Origin: Nyssa sinensis
Taxonomy: Eukaryota; Streptophyta; Magnoliopsida; Cornales; Nyssaceae
Length of the DNA: 64,000 bases
Assembly: GCA_008638375.1 (NCBI GenBank)
Contig: CM018041.1
Location: 8,320,627-8,384,626 of the forward strand
Reading direction: 5' to 3'
Shown here piece after piece: positions 36,685-48,422 of this stretch. The position numbers were made by a program, and so were the translations under genes. Numbering within the stretch: position 1 is the first letter of the stretch; each line of letters opens with the position of its first letter. The notes below the pieces were generated by a model. That model was not told the origin of the DNA. It worked only from the letters and a program-made list of their open reading frames with translations, and did no database searches.

Positions 36685-37821
36685 CTAAAGCCAGAGCAAA
36701 ACATTAACCATCAAGAAAAGGCCAAGAACCATCTCCACCAGACCTTCGCCGCCCCCGCCAATCCTACCGGAAGCAGAGAACTCAAACTCATACTTCTTCG
36801 TCATGTTCTGATACAAAATCCCCCAATGCCGCTCTGTTTTATTCTCCTGCTTCTCATCCAAATCAAACAACTCATATATGTAGGTTTCTGCCACTCCTTC
36901 CTTCCTCAATGGTGTTCCCAGCCCCGATTTCAGATGTTTAATCAAACCCTTAATGTACAGTTCGGCATAAAGCTGGCTGGCGTCGGCTTCGTTTGAGCTC
37001 CCGGAGCTCGGCCAACCAGTCTCCGTCACAATCACTGGAATATTCTCGTGACCGCCCACAGCCATTGCGGCAATTATGGAGTCGACCATCATGTCGAACA
37101 AGTTCCGGTACCGGACACCGGTCATAAAGTCGTCCCGAAAATTGAACGGGTGTTCTTGGAACAGAGCATACCCAACTGGGATCTCAGAGTTGACGGTGTA
37201 GACATTGTAGGGGTAGAGATTGATCAAGAACGACGAATTGGTCTCGTCCAAGAACTCTAGCAGGGGCTTGATGATGATTTGAGAAACTGGTTCTTGGAAC
37301 TCGGCGGCGGATGGAGGGAACGACGTCGTCATGATGTTGATGAAAGAGAAGGTGGTGGAGACGGCGATTTTGCGTATGCCGAGATCGTGGAGGGAGAGGT
37401 GGAGGTTGCGGATGGCGGGGAGGAGGTCGGAGAGGTCGAAGGAGGTGTCGATGATGTCGGTGCCGACGGAGATGGTGGAGATACGGGCTCGGGGGTAGAA
37501 GGGGACGACGTGGCTGTAGAGCCAGACGGCGGCAGCGGAGCGGTTTGAGGCGAAAGCGGAGACGAGGTCGTTGGGTACGGTGAGTAGGAGGGAGATGTTG
37601 GAGTAGGAGAAGGCCCGCACCACAGCGGGATTGGTTTGCAGAAGGCGGACGGCGGAGACCTCGAGGGACTGGAGCACAGCGGCGACGTGCTCCGGCGACT
37701 GGTGGGGGTTGGGGGTGTAGGTGACGCCGATTGTGGCCGGAACCGAGGCGGTTCCGGCGAAGAGTAGAGAGAGAAAGAAGAGAGAGAAGAAGATTAAATT
37801 CTTGAAAGAGAGAGACATCAT
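36685..37821 (-). CDS. GH17 beta-1,3-glucanase-like protein, GPI-anchor type
   Basis: Single-exon, 378 aa member of glycoside hydrolase family 17 (glucan endo-1,3-beta-glucosidases that act on callose at the cell surface). A signal peptide covers residues 1-26 (MMSLSFKNLIFFSLFFLSLL, then FAGTAS). The mature protein opens ATIGVTYTP, close to the family's IGVNYG. The nucleophile signature VTETGWPSSG has Glu267. The usual acid/base motif VGNE is replaced by VGTD (119-122), so Asp122 stands where Glu is expected. Late motifs are IYELFDLDEKQ and RHWGILYQN. A Gly-rich linker and hydrophobic C-tail (LVEMVLGLFLMVNVLLWL) fit a GPI-anchor signal; there is no CBM43 domain. The coding strand is GC-rich at third positions in its N-terminal half, unlike its AT-rich flanks. 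Met1 or Met2 may be the start. Confidence 0.93.
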   Translation of the reverse strand: MMSLSFKNLIFFSLFFLSLLFAGTASVPATIGVTYTPNPHQSPEHVAAVLQSLEVSAVRLLQTNPAVVRAFSYSNISLLLTVPNDLVSAFASNRSAAAVWLYSHVVPFYPRARISTISVGTDIIDTSFDLSDLLPAIRNLHLSLHDLGIRKIAVSTTFSFINIMTTSFPPSAAEFQEPVSQIIIKPLLEFLDETNSSFLINLYPYNVYTVNSEIPVGYALFQEHPFNFRDDFMTGVRYRNLFDMMVDSIIAAMAVGGHENIPVIVTETGWPSSGSSNEADASQLYAELYIKGLIKHLKSGLGTPLRKEGVAETYIYELFDLDEKQENKTERHWGILYQNMTKKYEFEFSASGRIGGGGEGLVEMVLGLFLMVNVLLWL

Positions 37822-40090
37822 GGTTTTCTTGCTGCTGCTTACTGCGCGCTCTCTGTAGTTTAAGTTGGAGGCGGGACGTTGGTTAGTGATAACCGATTAC
37901 AGTTGTTTTGGCGGTCAGACTGGAGGGAAAGTGGCGATGATATGATACTTCACCACGCGGGAATCGCTGCTAGTGGTTTATTCACAACAGGACTACACGT
38001 CAGCAAAACAGGGATAAGATTGTCATTATAAAAAAATAAGAGGGTTGAAAATGTAAATTTAAATATTAATTAACGAATTGGATAGCTCCATGTCATCGGA
38101 CCTGTAAAATAAGAATATTGCATGGACCATTTTGAGACTCCACCGGTGCACTGCGTTCCATGGCAGTAACACCATGGGAGCACCTGGGAGTGGAGAGGCT
38201 AAGTATGAGACTAACGACTTGAGTTAATTGCTCCATGTCATGGCAGATTATTCAGGTTTTTTTAATTTTTTTAATTCTCTCTGACAGTTGATATTAATTA
38301 TTTTGTTGATAATGTAAGATAAAGAGAAAAAAGAAAGACAATTTTCTTAAATTTATAAATTAAATGTTTATTTTTTTATGCATATACATATATATATATA
38401 TATATATATATTGTAAAAAATTATGAACACTGTTATTAAAAATCTGTTTATATATGCGAACGTCACTCCATTCGTTGGATTTCAATCCTCTTAGAAATTT
38501 GTAACTGATTAATATTAGAATTTCCAATAAGCTGATGTGTCTCGAATGTAAATAAAAATAATTATTTTTTGTCTTTCAAATAGAATTATTGGTATAATAA
38601 TATTGATAGTATATTAAATTATATAATTAATGTGTCAAAATGAGACTTTGTTATGTCATTAACACATCATTTGAATTAAAATTTTAAAAAATATAACATT
38701 ACTTTAATTCGTAATCAAAACTTAAATAATTAAAACAAGATTTTATTACACTGAGTTGTGTCCTGAAAATTCAATAGAGAAATGTAATGAAATCATACCC
38801 AAGTTTAAAGATATAGCATTCTTTTAAAGGAAATTAAATTAAATTAAATAAATTGTGCTCAAAATGAAAAAAAAATGCTATATTGTTCAAAACTTGAGTT
38901 CAAAAAATATTACTCGGATCGATTGTACATTATTTATCTCTTTAGTTATTGTTGAAAACTTTATATATATTGTTGGTCTATTTTTTATCGGCTTAAATTT
39001 TTAGAATAATTTATTTTTCATTTGTGTTTGTATTTATCTTTGATTTATTTGTTTTTCCACGCACATTAAAAAACCTAAACTTTTTAAAAAAATGATGATA
39101 TGACAATTACAACCATTCAAAATACCTTCACAACATTTAAATTACATTTTTTAAATTCAATGATGATTAGAAAGAAAAAACTCAAAATTACGCGAGTAGT
39201 AGGAAGAGGGTTTGGAATATTGCAATATTATTAATCCATGCATTACGTGCGTTAAAACATGTCACACAAATTAATGAAATTTTTTATCATATACACATGA
39301 TTTTAAATCAATATTCTTGAATTCACTTGATTTCAAATGAGTTTTTCAAATTTTCGTTCTTGTCAAAAGGTGTTTTCACAGGAGACGGTTGAAAGATGTT
39401 TTTTGAGAATACACATTTATATTTTCAAGAGACATATTTATTGTTTTAACAGAAATTAAAAGTGTTTTTTTAAAAGACGTCTTTATAATAAACGTGCCTT
39501 ATGAAAAGGCACCTTTTAAGTTCTAACAACAATGGGTACTTGGTAAATTTCTTTAAAAGTTATGAGTAATAATGATAAAAAAATAAATGACGTAGTTAAA
39601 AATTTCTAATTAATGAAATTTTTGACCATACTCACATGATTTTAAATCAATATTATTGAATTCACGTGATTTTAAACAAATTTCTCAAATTCATATTTTT
39701 GTCAAAATGTGTTTTCACGTAATATGCTTTTATTTTAAAAAGAAAAAAAAAAGTATAAAAGACGCATTCTCAAAAAACAGTTTTTAAAAGACGTTTTTTG
39801 AAAAGATATTTTTAATTTTCTTTTCATAATTTAAAAGTCTCTTACATTGGCATAATATAAAAAAAATATGTTTAATTTATTAAAATTAAAAAACGTCTTT
39901 TAAAAGACATCTTTATAATAAAATTATTTTTTAGAAGACATTTTTATTATTTTAATAAGAATTAAAAATATTTTTTTATAATAAAAATATCTTGAGAAGA
40001 CATTTTTTAAAGTTTGATCAATAATATGAATTTGATAAAAATTTTTAAAAAAATAACACAAATCAGACAAATTATTTTATTTTTTAATTT
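37822..40090. other. Intergenic, AT-rich, upstream of both GH17 and WLIM1
   Basis: Divergent intergenic region between the GH17 gene (minus) and the LIM gene (plus). It contains a TA microsatellite (38386-38412), a diverged two-copy repeat (39273-39760) and several short palindromes such as TTTTAAAAGACG. No gene seen. Confidence 0.55.
39273..39760 (+). repeat. Diverged direct duplication, offset about 339 bp
   Basis: AATGAAATTTTT...CACATGATTTTAAATCAATATT...TTGAATTCAC...GTCAAAA-GTGTTTTCAC occurs at 39273-39377 and again at 39612-39718. Between and after the copies run A/T-rich stretches with AAAAGACGT-type motifs. The copies differ at many bases. Confidence 0.75.
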
Positions 40091-40148
40091 TTGAAAGAGA
40101 GAAAGCGGCGTCTCGATTCGTTATGCGAGTCAAAATAGAGCCAATGCA

Positions 40149-40168
40149 TCTCTCTCTCTCTCTCTCTA
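40149..40168 (+). repeat. (CT)n tract in the WLIM1 5' leader
   Basis: A pyrimidine tract of about ten CT units lies in the probable first (non-coding) exon. CT-rich leaders are common in plant genes. Confidence 0.8.
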
Positions 40169-40313
40169 CCCTATCCTCTACAAAACCTCTCCGACTTTTG
40201 GCCTTTATAACTGCCATTTCGTTTCTGTATTCGTCTTCGGTTGTCATTTTTTACTTTGATATTGAATTTAACTTCAAGAAGTGTACAAATCAACGGTTTC
40301 TGAATTTATAAAG

Positions 40314-40536
40314 GTATTCATATCTGACCAAACGATTTTGAGCAAATCATTGTCCCTTGTAGCAGATCTTGATCAATCTATGTTTATATTGCTATTATTA
40401 TTGGATCAATACTTTAAGATTTTCTCTTAGGGAGCTTTTGCCTCAATTGTTTGTGCTTTAGATCGGTTATTCTACGTGAATATGTATGCAATTTGTACCA
40501 CCTGACTGTAATTTTTGTTTTCCCTATTTTGTTTAG
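40314..40536 (+). other. 5' UTR intron of WLIM1
   Basis: A donor TATAAAG|GTATTC (from 40314) and acceptor TTTGTTTAG (to 40536) bound a 223 bp intron 118 bp before the start codon. The exon before it carries a possible upstream ORF of 62 codons (40123-40311). Leader introns are common in plant cytoskeletal genes and can raise expression; here this is an inference. Confidence 0.6.
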
Positions 40537-40653
40537 GTCTAAGAGCAGCTAAGGTAGTTTGAGAGGCAAATTTAAGCAGAAAAGGCAAAGGGCAATTGGC
40601 GGTGACATAGAAAGATAAGAAAGAGTCAGATCTATCGAAACAAAAGTATAACG

Positions 40654-43600
40654 ATGTCTTTCACAGGCACACAACAGAAGTGCAAGGCTTGTGAGAAGAC
40701 AGTTTATCCTGTTGAGCTGTTGTCTGCCGATGGAGTTGCGTATCATAAATCATGTTTCAAGTGCACTCACTGCAAAGGAACACTCAAGGTATCGGCAATC
40801 CGCCGCTTTATTTTAATTTTTTTTTTTGGGTTTGTTTTTGTAGTTACAAATCGTCTCGTTGCCCACCAGTTTGGTGGAAATTAGCAGAATTAATGATGTC
40901 CAAAATTATTCGTTATGACTTTTGTGTAAGAAATCTTTGGCGTGTACTGAACTAAAATGTTAATTTTCGCATGCAATTGTAAATACAGGTAATAGATCAA
41001 CTTATTGAAACAATCTTTTTCATTTTATTAATCCGTATTTCATTATCAATAAACTGTTTTCAGCTGAGCAATTACTCCTCGATGGAAGGTGTTCTGTACT
41101 GTAAGCCTCATTTTGATCAGCTGTTCAAGGAGACGGGTAGTTTCAACAAGAACTTTCAATCACGTATGTCTCTCAAGTTTTCCACATAAAGTGCTTTCTT
41201 AATTTTTTCGAACTTTCAATCTGTTTAATTCCCAATGCATTTCATTTTCGACAGCTGCAAAGTCAGCTGAGAAGTTAACCCCAGAGCTGGTAAATTTTCC
41301 ACACCATTACTGCACAACTCTGATAATAAGTGGAAAATTTTACTTTCAAAAAATAAAAATAATAAGTCAGACAAATTTTGCTTCAGCTATGTGATATATT
41401 GCCTTTGTTGTCACTGATTCTCATTGTTTTGTGTGGGTTTCAGACAAGGTCACCTAGCAAAGCCGCTAGCATGTTTTCTGGGACACAAGAAAAATGTGCA
41501 ACATGTGGTAAAACGGCTTATCCATTGGAAAAGGTAGGATCAAGCTCTTAAAGGGGCACCTTGTTAAGGTCTCCAAAAGTTAATATCTCTTCAGTTGCAA
41601 TATTTTATTGTGTTTCCATTTATTTTAGCCATTTCATTCTACCACCTAACCTGTGAAATTGTGGGTTTATAAAGTCCTTTCTAGTGTGTTTCTATTGGAG
41701 GGATGCCAGGACTACACAGTTTAAATTGTCTTTGTAATTTGTCCACCGGGACAACATGGATGCTAACTACCCTGGTTGAACCATAGTTTTACCTTCATTG
41801 AGAAAGCAACTTCTTTGATTTTGTTTTACAAATATGTGCCATTATAAAATGTTATCATAATCAGAACCTTGCCATTGTTGTAATAGCATAATGTTTAAGT
41901 GCTACCATGGCATCCAAGAGAGAGTGGTGGGGGGTTAAGGCTTCGATTTATGCTGTTGACTAAAAAAGAAAGAGTGGGTCTGAACTCTAAATTTACTTTC
42001 CAATGTGGAAATGGCCCTGTGAGATTCTAACTTTAAAGTAATTAATTTTTTTCATTGAATGTATATTTTATAGTTGATTTATAAGCATAGACAATGCAAA
42101 TTGAAGTAATTAGGGGCATTAAAGTTGGTCAAAGGGTTCTCCTAGTATTTGTATAAATTTATCTGAATTTTCAGACATTGCTTTTGCTTTCTATCTCATT
42201 GTCCTAATTTGCTTCTATGGATGTGTGTGGGTGCCTTTTTTTTTTTTTTTTCTTCTCTTTTGTGGATTTGGTTTGGATACAAGGGGCTGGTACATGGGTA
42301 TGAGTTGATTTCGTCCAGCTTCTATATTTTACCAGGTGTAATTAGGTAATGCAACACTTCAGTTGTCAAACTATTAAAAAGTTATGTCTATGTATATATA
42401 ATTGATATAACAACAAATTGGAGTGAGTGCTATGAACTGGTTAATTGAGACTATTCTTCAAGATTTGAAGTAGTAAACAATAAGATGCCTCCTTGCTCTA
42501 TATAGATTGTGGTTATCTTTGGGTCAGATTCATGCTTTTGCTGGATTCTATCACTTAATGTTTGATTTTACAATTGACGCTTTTCTATTTCCACCACTGT
42601 TCTGTTTTTACTTTCTGCACAGGATGCTTTAATTTATAGCTCTTTGAATGTAGATTTTTTTTTCTCATTATATGTGAAACGTAGAAGAAATTAATTAGAA
42701 ATGTATATATACTGATGAATTAGCACCAATGGTGGAATACATAGTTGTAAATTATACATGAATGACCACCTAGGGAATAGGCTGTTTCCTAGGTACTCGT
42801 TTATTTCAAATTTGCAATGACTCTGCTTCCAGTGTAGCTAGTGGGCATCAGAAACAGAAGTCACATCTCACAGGATAAGATATCAATGTATCCATTAATT
42901 ATATTCTTGATTTTTTATTTGTTGAGTACTAATTATACTCTTGATTTGAGCGCAAAAACACACATTAAGTTACCAAGTTTCTTTCCATTGGCTGGGATCC
43001 ATGGAATACTTGGCAATAGTTTTATGCATGCTCTGATCTGAAGTGTGGGATGAAGCATGCATGGCCTGATGTTCAATTCAAATCGAGACTGATAGATTAA
43101 TTAAATCATACGAAGGGTGTGCTAAGGATTGATTTTTGTTATTGTTGCAACTTGAGGGGTATTTTGGTCATTCAGTGTAGCTTTCCATGTTATTGGAAGG
43201 ATCGAACACATTGATCAAGAGATTGAGATGTGGCCCACAGAGTTATACTTGTTAGTGTAATTGTGAACACAGTTCTGGATTACAAATAACGAAGCAACAT
43301 GTTTATAATGGATTCAGCTTATAGTTGAGATTAGGTTGTTAGGATGGATGAATTGCAAAACTAGGAAGGGCAACTCTAGAGATGAATGTGAGCCCTAATT
43401 TGTAATAAAACAGGTTTATGTTTGAGATCTTTTTTTTAAAAAAAATCAGTAGGTTTATATTTATATTTGAGATCAGGTGCAAAGAAGGCATGGGAGGCTG
43501 GGACATAACATGTTTTAAAAGGAAGTTTTGGCAGAGATGTCACGATCCGAAACCCACCCTATGCAGATCTTGTGTCGCGGGGCCGACCCAATGGCCATCC

Positions 43601-45977
43601 CTACTTTTTCTTTTCTTTGTATCAGTGACAACAATATATAATGTAACTTAACAGTAAATTAGCGAAAGCTTTAATACAAAATATTGTTTAATAACTGAAA
43701 ACTATAAACCGACATAAACATAACATACAACCACTCTTAGGTGGTGAGTACATAGGAGAGACTACATCACTTCTAACATTTTTTTCAAACTGTCCCTCTA
43801 TGCTCTTGGACTCCTAATGTGGTCCTACAACATCCTTACCTGAAAATATAGTAAGTTGGGGTGAGCTAAACGAAGCTCAGTAAGTAAAAGCTCATCTCAG
43901 ACACAGGTTAGGGTTAACATAGCAAAATATGAACTCATAGGGTGAATATGATAGCCAATCATGGAAATAGTTGCAGTTAACGGTAAAATGTCACAATGGC
44001 CAATGAACAGTAAGGCACAATAAGCAAGTATGAGTAATGGCATAGCATGAATATGGGAAAGCTCAATAATCACAGTCAACATAAATATACTGCCACAATA
44101 AACCGGTCACAGTCAAGTCTAATAAATCAGGAAACTATCAACATAGAATTATTCATAGGGAAATGATAACATCCTATGAATCCAATAACCGTTAACATAA
44201 CAGTCAATCATGAGTGATGCATTTACTTTATTCAGGGTTTGGCAGACCCTCGGTCTTTTGGGGCCCGGCATACCCCCTATTAACATGAATGCATATAAAA
44301 TGCCCTTATAACTCACTGCGTAAAAACGCCATCATTGCCATATGTCCGTTCACGGACTCGACCCGTAGGTCCTGTCAATCAGATACCATCGGAAGGATAT
44401 TGTGACTGACTAAGAAGCACGGATATGACACGGGACACGGATACGACACGATACGGACACGCAGACACGTTATTTCTTAAAAAAGTAGGACACGGACACG
44501 TTAAGGATACGTTGAATATATATAAATTTTTTATATTTTTTTATGACCATATAATAAAAACCTAATGTTATTTCGATTAAACTTGGCATAAAAACACCCA
44601 AATTTAAAAAATATTATTAAGATATTAAAATAACAAAGTGATTAAATAAAAATTAAAGAACTTCTTCATTTAATCATCAACATCTATGATTCAAGTGTCC
44701 GGACACGTGTCCGGGAAGTGTCCGGGAGTGTCGGTGTCCGACACGGACACGTGAGTCAAAATAGAGTGTCCGTGCTTCTTAGGTGACTGAGCACAAATCC
44801 GGCATTCATAATAAATCATGATTCTTTTGTGATTCTATAAGAAGTACATAGAAAGGGAATATCATGCGATGGTCATATAACAACAGGCCTTTCAAGGCAC
44901 AGTACAACAAAGCAATCATGAGATAACAGTCAATAAACATCCACCAGATAGGACAATATCGATGGTAGGACAATAGCAGTGGGTACGTACATGAGTACAA
45001 AATTTTGGCAATAATAGAAAGAATGTGGCTTGGAAAAATCACGTATAAGATATAGGAGTTTACTTACTTTTTATCCGTGTGATCTACCTCAGTATTCCGT
45101 AACTTTTCCTTTTCCCTTTGAGTTTCCTTTTATTCAGTAAACATGTCTCAGTTCTAATGCTATTCATCAAATTTTATACTTCGTTACTATAATTATCTCT
45201 TTTACTGATTTAGACTCTACCATTGAGTTCGGAACGTCGAAGAAAATCAGTTTAGGCTTTCACGGTTTTCAATTTGGACTTCTTTACCGAAAAGGGCAAA
45301 ACGGTCATTTTGCACTTTTTCATGTCTCTATTTATGAACCTATTCTCACAAATCGGACTTCACCGTTGAGCCTAGAATGTTTGAAATAATAAGGATTCAC
45401 TATTCTTTTATTTTAATTGGGATCCGTTTGACTCATGTTTGACTTAGGGGCATTTTGGTCATTTGGCACTTTTACGGGTATTTTATTTTTCGAGACTCTA
45501 TATCGTAAAACGGACCTCACCATTGGGTCTAGAAGGTTTAAAATAATAAGTTTTTACTATTCACTTGACTAATTTAAACATCGAGATTTAAATTAATAAT
45601 AATTTAATTAATTAAATTTATTAGCTAAATACTATTATATATATATATATATATTAATTCAGCATTCTACCACATGTGCCTCAGTGGCACAATGGTGAAC
45701 TCAGAGCCATAAGGCTCTCACGCCTATGCGTCTGGGGTTCGATTTCCCCCAGCCACCCTATCCCTCCACTGTTCACCACTTTTTTTTAATGAACTGAAAG
45801 AATAACCCATCAGCCCCTTCACAATGTCGGGTCATCACTGCGTCTGGGCGGGTTCCGACCCGACCCTGGACCGGTGACCCAAACAGCCCTTCTTCTTCCC
45901 CCGACTTTCCGGTGTACCGCCGATGACAGTTCCGATCACCTTTTCTGGCACCGGTGACCAGACTGCACCTTCCTATA

Positions 45978-46008
<31 letters not shown>

Positions 46009-46613
46009 CATTTTTTCTTGATTTTAAGGCTAGATTTCATTTCTAAACACCCTAAGGTATAATATAAAACCTTTAGATGGCAATTTAGACCTCTAAAACA
46101 CATCCAAATTCTCATTTTTCTAAAAATTCACTTTTCGATAAAGTCCCATAACTTCCTCATTTCTTTACCGTTTCACTCGCGATTTCTTCCTATGTGCTCC
46201 ATTTTTCTCATAGAATTTAACCATACAATTTGTTTTAAGCTTTATGCAACTTTACAAAAAACTCAGAAATCAAAAACTTGAAATTATAATAAATTTTTCT
46301 AACATTTTCTTTGTTGTTTCTCCTCTTTCCTCTTCTCTTTCTCCTTTCTGTTTCCCTTCTCTTCTTCTTTTGTTCCTCCTCTTCAAGCATGCAGAACATG
46401 CTTCTGTATGTGTATAAGACAACCAAACCTCTCTCTATCTCTCTCTTTCTTTTCTTTCCCTTCTTTGTCTTTTTCTTTTTTGTTTTAATTTCGTAGATCT
46501 GTAACCCCCTCCCCCTCATTTACTTTTGTCTTAATTTTCTTTGTAGGTTATATAGGTTATATATATATTTTTACAGCACATGGCATATATATATATATAT
46601 ATATTTTACACTT

Positions 46614-46644
<31 letters not shown>

Positions 46645-48422
46645 CCTCATCATATATATTCATACATATATATACATGTCTGTGTACACATTTTTTCGTG
46701 TAACTCGGTTTCTTGTACGGGTAGCCTCGGGGTACTCGGGATTGCATAAATTTATTCATCGTGTATTCAAATGCCATATGTTTATTAATTTTGTGAACCG
46801 TACTGTTTGTCTCGAACTGTGTGTCCATTACTGTACATAAATCATTATGATAACCCAGGTCTATTTGGGTGTTACATTCGTTAGCTCGATCTCCCTCAAT
46901 ATTATTATTTAACACTTTTTGGGGCATTTTGAAAATTAGTCCAATTTATTTGGGTCGTGGTGTGTTACACGGGATGCTTAATAAATGATTGGCTCTTTAT
47001 CTCATAACATGTGACTATGCTCTTGTATAAATTGTGTAGTAAAGCAGTGGCTTTTGTTTTTTTGTGGTGGGGTTGAACTTGTTAGCATGATATCTGCAGG
47101 CACATTTTTATCTGTATGGAATTTTGACAATATTTGTGAGGGACCTCCCACCTTAAAGCACCATTTAGTATTGTCTTCTTTATTCGCTGCCTTTTCATTC
47201 TTTTTAATCATTATCGTTCCTGAACAGGACTTCTAAAAGAAATGGTAGAGAAGGAACCAGTCAGCCCTTTTGTATCCACTCGGTTCCAATGCTTATATGA
47301 TCTTCCTCCGAAGGTTTTGAAATTATCACATTCCATTCTCAATCCATACATATTTGCTATATTAAAATGTCAGGTCATGTCATCCACCAGCCTAAAGGGC
47401 CTAAACCAAAGTCCCCCCCCCCCCCCCCCCCCCCCAAAACCAAATTTTTAGTGCTGGGGAGTTTTTTTTTTTTAATTTGTGTTCAAGGCTTACAAGAACT
47501 TATTGGAGGCTCACACACATGAACTTGAATGCTGTCTTGAGAATTGAAAAAATATGTTGTCAATTGCAGATAGAGTTGATTTGTCATCAGCTTCATGGTT
47601 GAGTAGTTGGTGTTCATGTTTGTCAAAAACATATAATGAATTGATATTTTGGTTTTAAAGGAAATAATTTTGTGAAATGTAAAAATCCATCACTAAGTTA
47701 CCAATAATAATAATCTCACACTGTCCATAATTCTTATGGGGGGCCACTGCCTGACTTGTTTCATGATGTTTTATGGAAAAATGCAAGTTCCATCATTGCC
47801 AAGGGGTCTTAGATTTTGTTTCTCATGGATGCAGTCAAGGTCACTGGATTTGAGTTCATTGGAGATTCATGAAGTCCATCTTCTTTTGTTTGTATTTTTC
47901 AGAGGGAGGAACTGGGGATTCAAAGCTTATGTATGCATTGTGTGTATGTTTAGTCTAGAAAAGTCATAATAGGTCTTCAATGCAACGATTTAAAACAATG
48001 GACAACTGGGAGCCCCGACCACTACCACTTTTGCTGTTACTACTACTACCAGCCCAGCATTGTTGTTACCTAACTGCTGCTGAGATTAGATAATGCTTCA
48101 CGTGTCACTTGTACACCATATTTTAATGTTCTTTAAATTACAAAAATGTTGGTGTGCTCTTGCTAGTATAGCGAAATAATATTTGGGTGGTTTGTTTTAT
48201 TATAATTTTCAGGTGACAGTGGAGAGCCAAGCTTATCACAAGTCATGTTTTAGGTGCTCTCATGGTGGTTGTGCTATAACTCCATCAAATTATGCAGCCC
48301 TTGAAGGCATTTTATATTGCAAACATCACTTCTCCCAACTTTTCAAGGAGAAAGGGAGCTACAATCATCTTATCAAGTCTGCAACAATGAAGCGCCCAGT
48401 TGCCTCTGTTCCAGAAGATTGA
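40654..48422 (+). CDS. WLIM1: WLIM1-type LIM-domain protein (actin-bundling family)
   Basis: Two-LIM protein of the plant CRP-like family; members bind and bundle actin filaments and also occur in the nucleus. Exons: 40654-40788, 41064-41163, 41255-41289, 41444-41533 and 48213-48422. Introns are GT-AG, phases agree, and the product is 189 aa. LIM1 shows CKAC at 10-13, HKSCFKCTHC and YCKPHFD; LIM2 shows CATC, HKSCFRCSHGGC and YCKHHF. These are the zinc ligands of both double fingers. The spacer contains TPELTRSPSKAASMFSGTQ, and the short C-tail ends KRPVASVPED. Intron 4 is 6.7 kb, far longer than the other introns, because of transposon insertions. The coding sequence is intact. WLIM1 is preferred over PLIM because of the short C-terminus and the linker. 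Confidence 0.96.
44402..44790. mobile_element. hAT-type MITE, 373 bp, with 8 bp target duplication
   Basis: The terminal inverted repeats CTAAGAAGCACGGA (44410-44423) and TCCGTGCTTCTTAG (44769-44782) match exactly. Direct repeats GTGACTGA flank them at 44402-44409 and 44783-44790. An 8 bp duplication and the absence of coding sequence fit a non-autonomous hAT element. The subterminal regions are rich in GGACACG/CGTGTCC repeats at both ends. It is nested inside the LTR-like block. Confidence 0.9.
45678..45758 (+). repeat. tRNA-like segment (SINE head or tRNA pseudogene)
   Basis: GTGGCACAATGGTGAACT looks like a pol III A box, and GGTTCGATTTCC (45736-45747) is a near-perfect B box. The distal AGCCACC pairs only partly with GTGGCAC, so the acceptor stem is imperfect. 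A functional tRNA is unlikely; a SINE head or tRNA-derived repeat is preferred. Confidence 0.45.
46581..46644 (+). repeat. TA microsatellites
   Basis: Two long (TA)n runs lie within the LTR-like block near its right end, with further TA/CA repeats to 46676. Translations of this region as Ile-Tyr runs are artefacts. Confidence 0.85.
47413..47435 (+). repeat. Poly(C) tract of 23 bases in WLIM1 intron 4
   Basis: An uninterrupted C run, rare in AT-rich plant DNA. Its length may vary or be mis-assembled. It could in principle form an i-motif, with a G-quadruplex on the other strand (inference only). Confidence 0.9.

Larger units (their letters stand above)
43538..46969. mobile_element. Candidate 3.4 kb LTR-like insertion (possible solo LTR) in WLIM1 intron 4
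   Basis: The block begins TGTCACGATCCGAAACCC and ends GGGTCGTGGTGTGTTACA, typical TG...CA ends of plant Ty3/gypsy LTRs. The composition differs from the intron, and no coding frame or PBS is seen inside. Most of it looks non-coding, so a solo LTR or a non-autonomous element is possible. The flanking pentamers (AGAGA and CGGGA) do not match, so the boundaries or an intact target duplication are not confirmed. An hAT MITE and a tRNA-like segment are nested within. Confidence 0.4.

Noticed and set aside
37048..37548. ORFs on the plus strand over the GH17 gene
   Set aside because: They are antisense shadows of a GC-rich, intact GH17 coding sequence.
46235..46496. Arg/Lys/Glu-rich and Phe/Leu-rich ORFs
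   Set aside because: Both strands of a CTTTCT-type pyrimidine tract; a composition artefact.
43531..46978. Target duplication (AGATG/GGATG) around the 3.4 kb LTR-like block
   Set aside because: It needs a mismatch and would move the ends away from TG...CA. It is not convincing.
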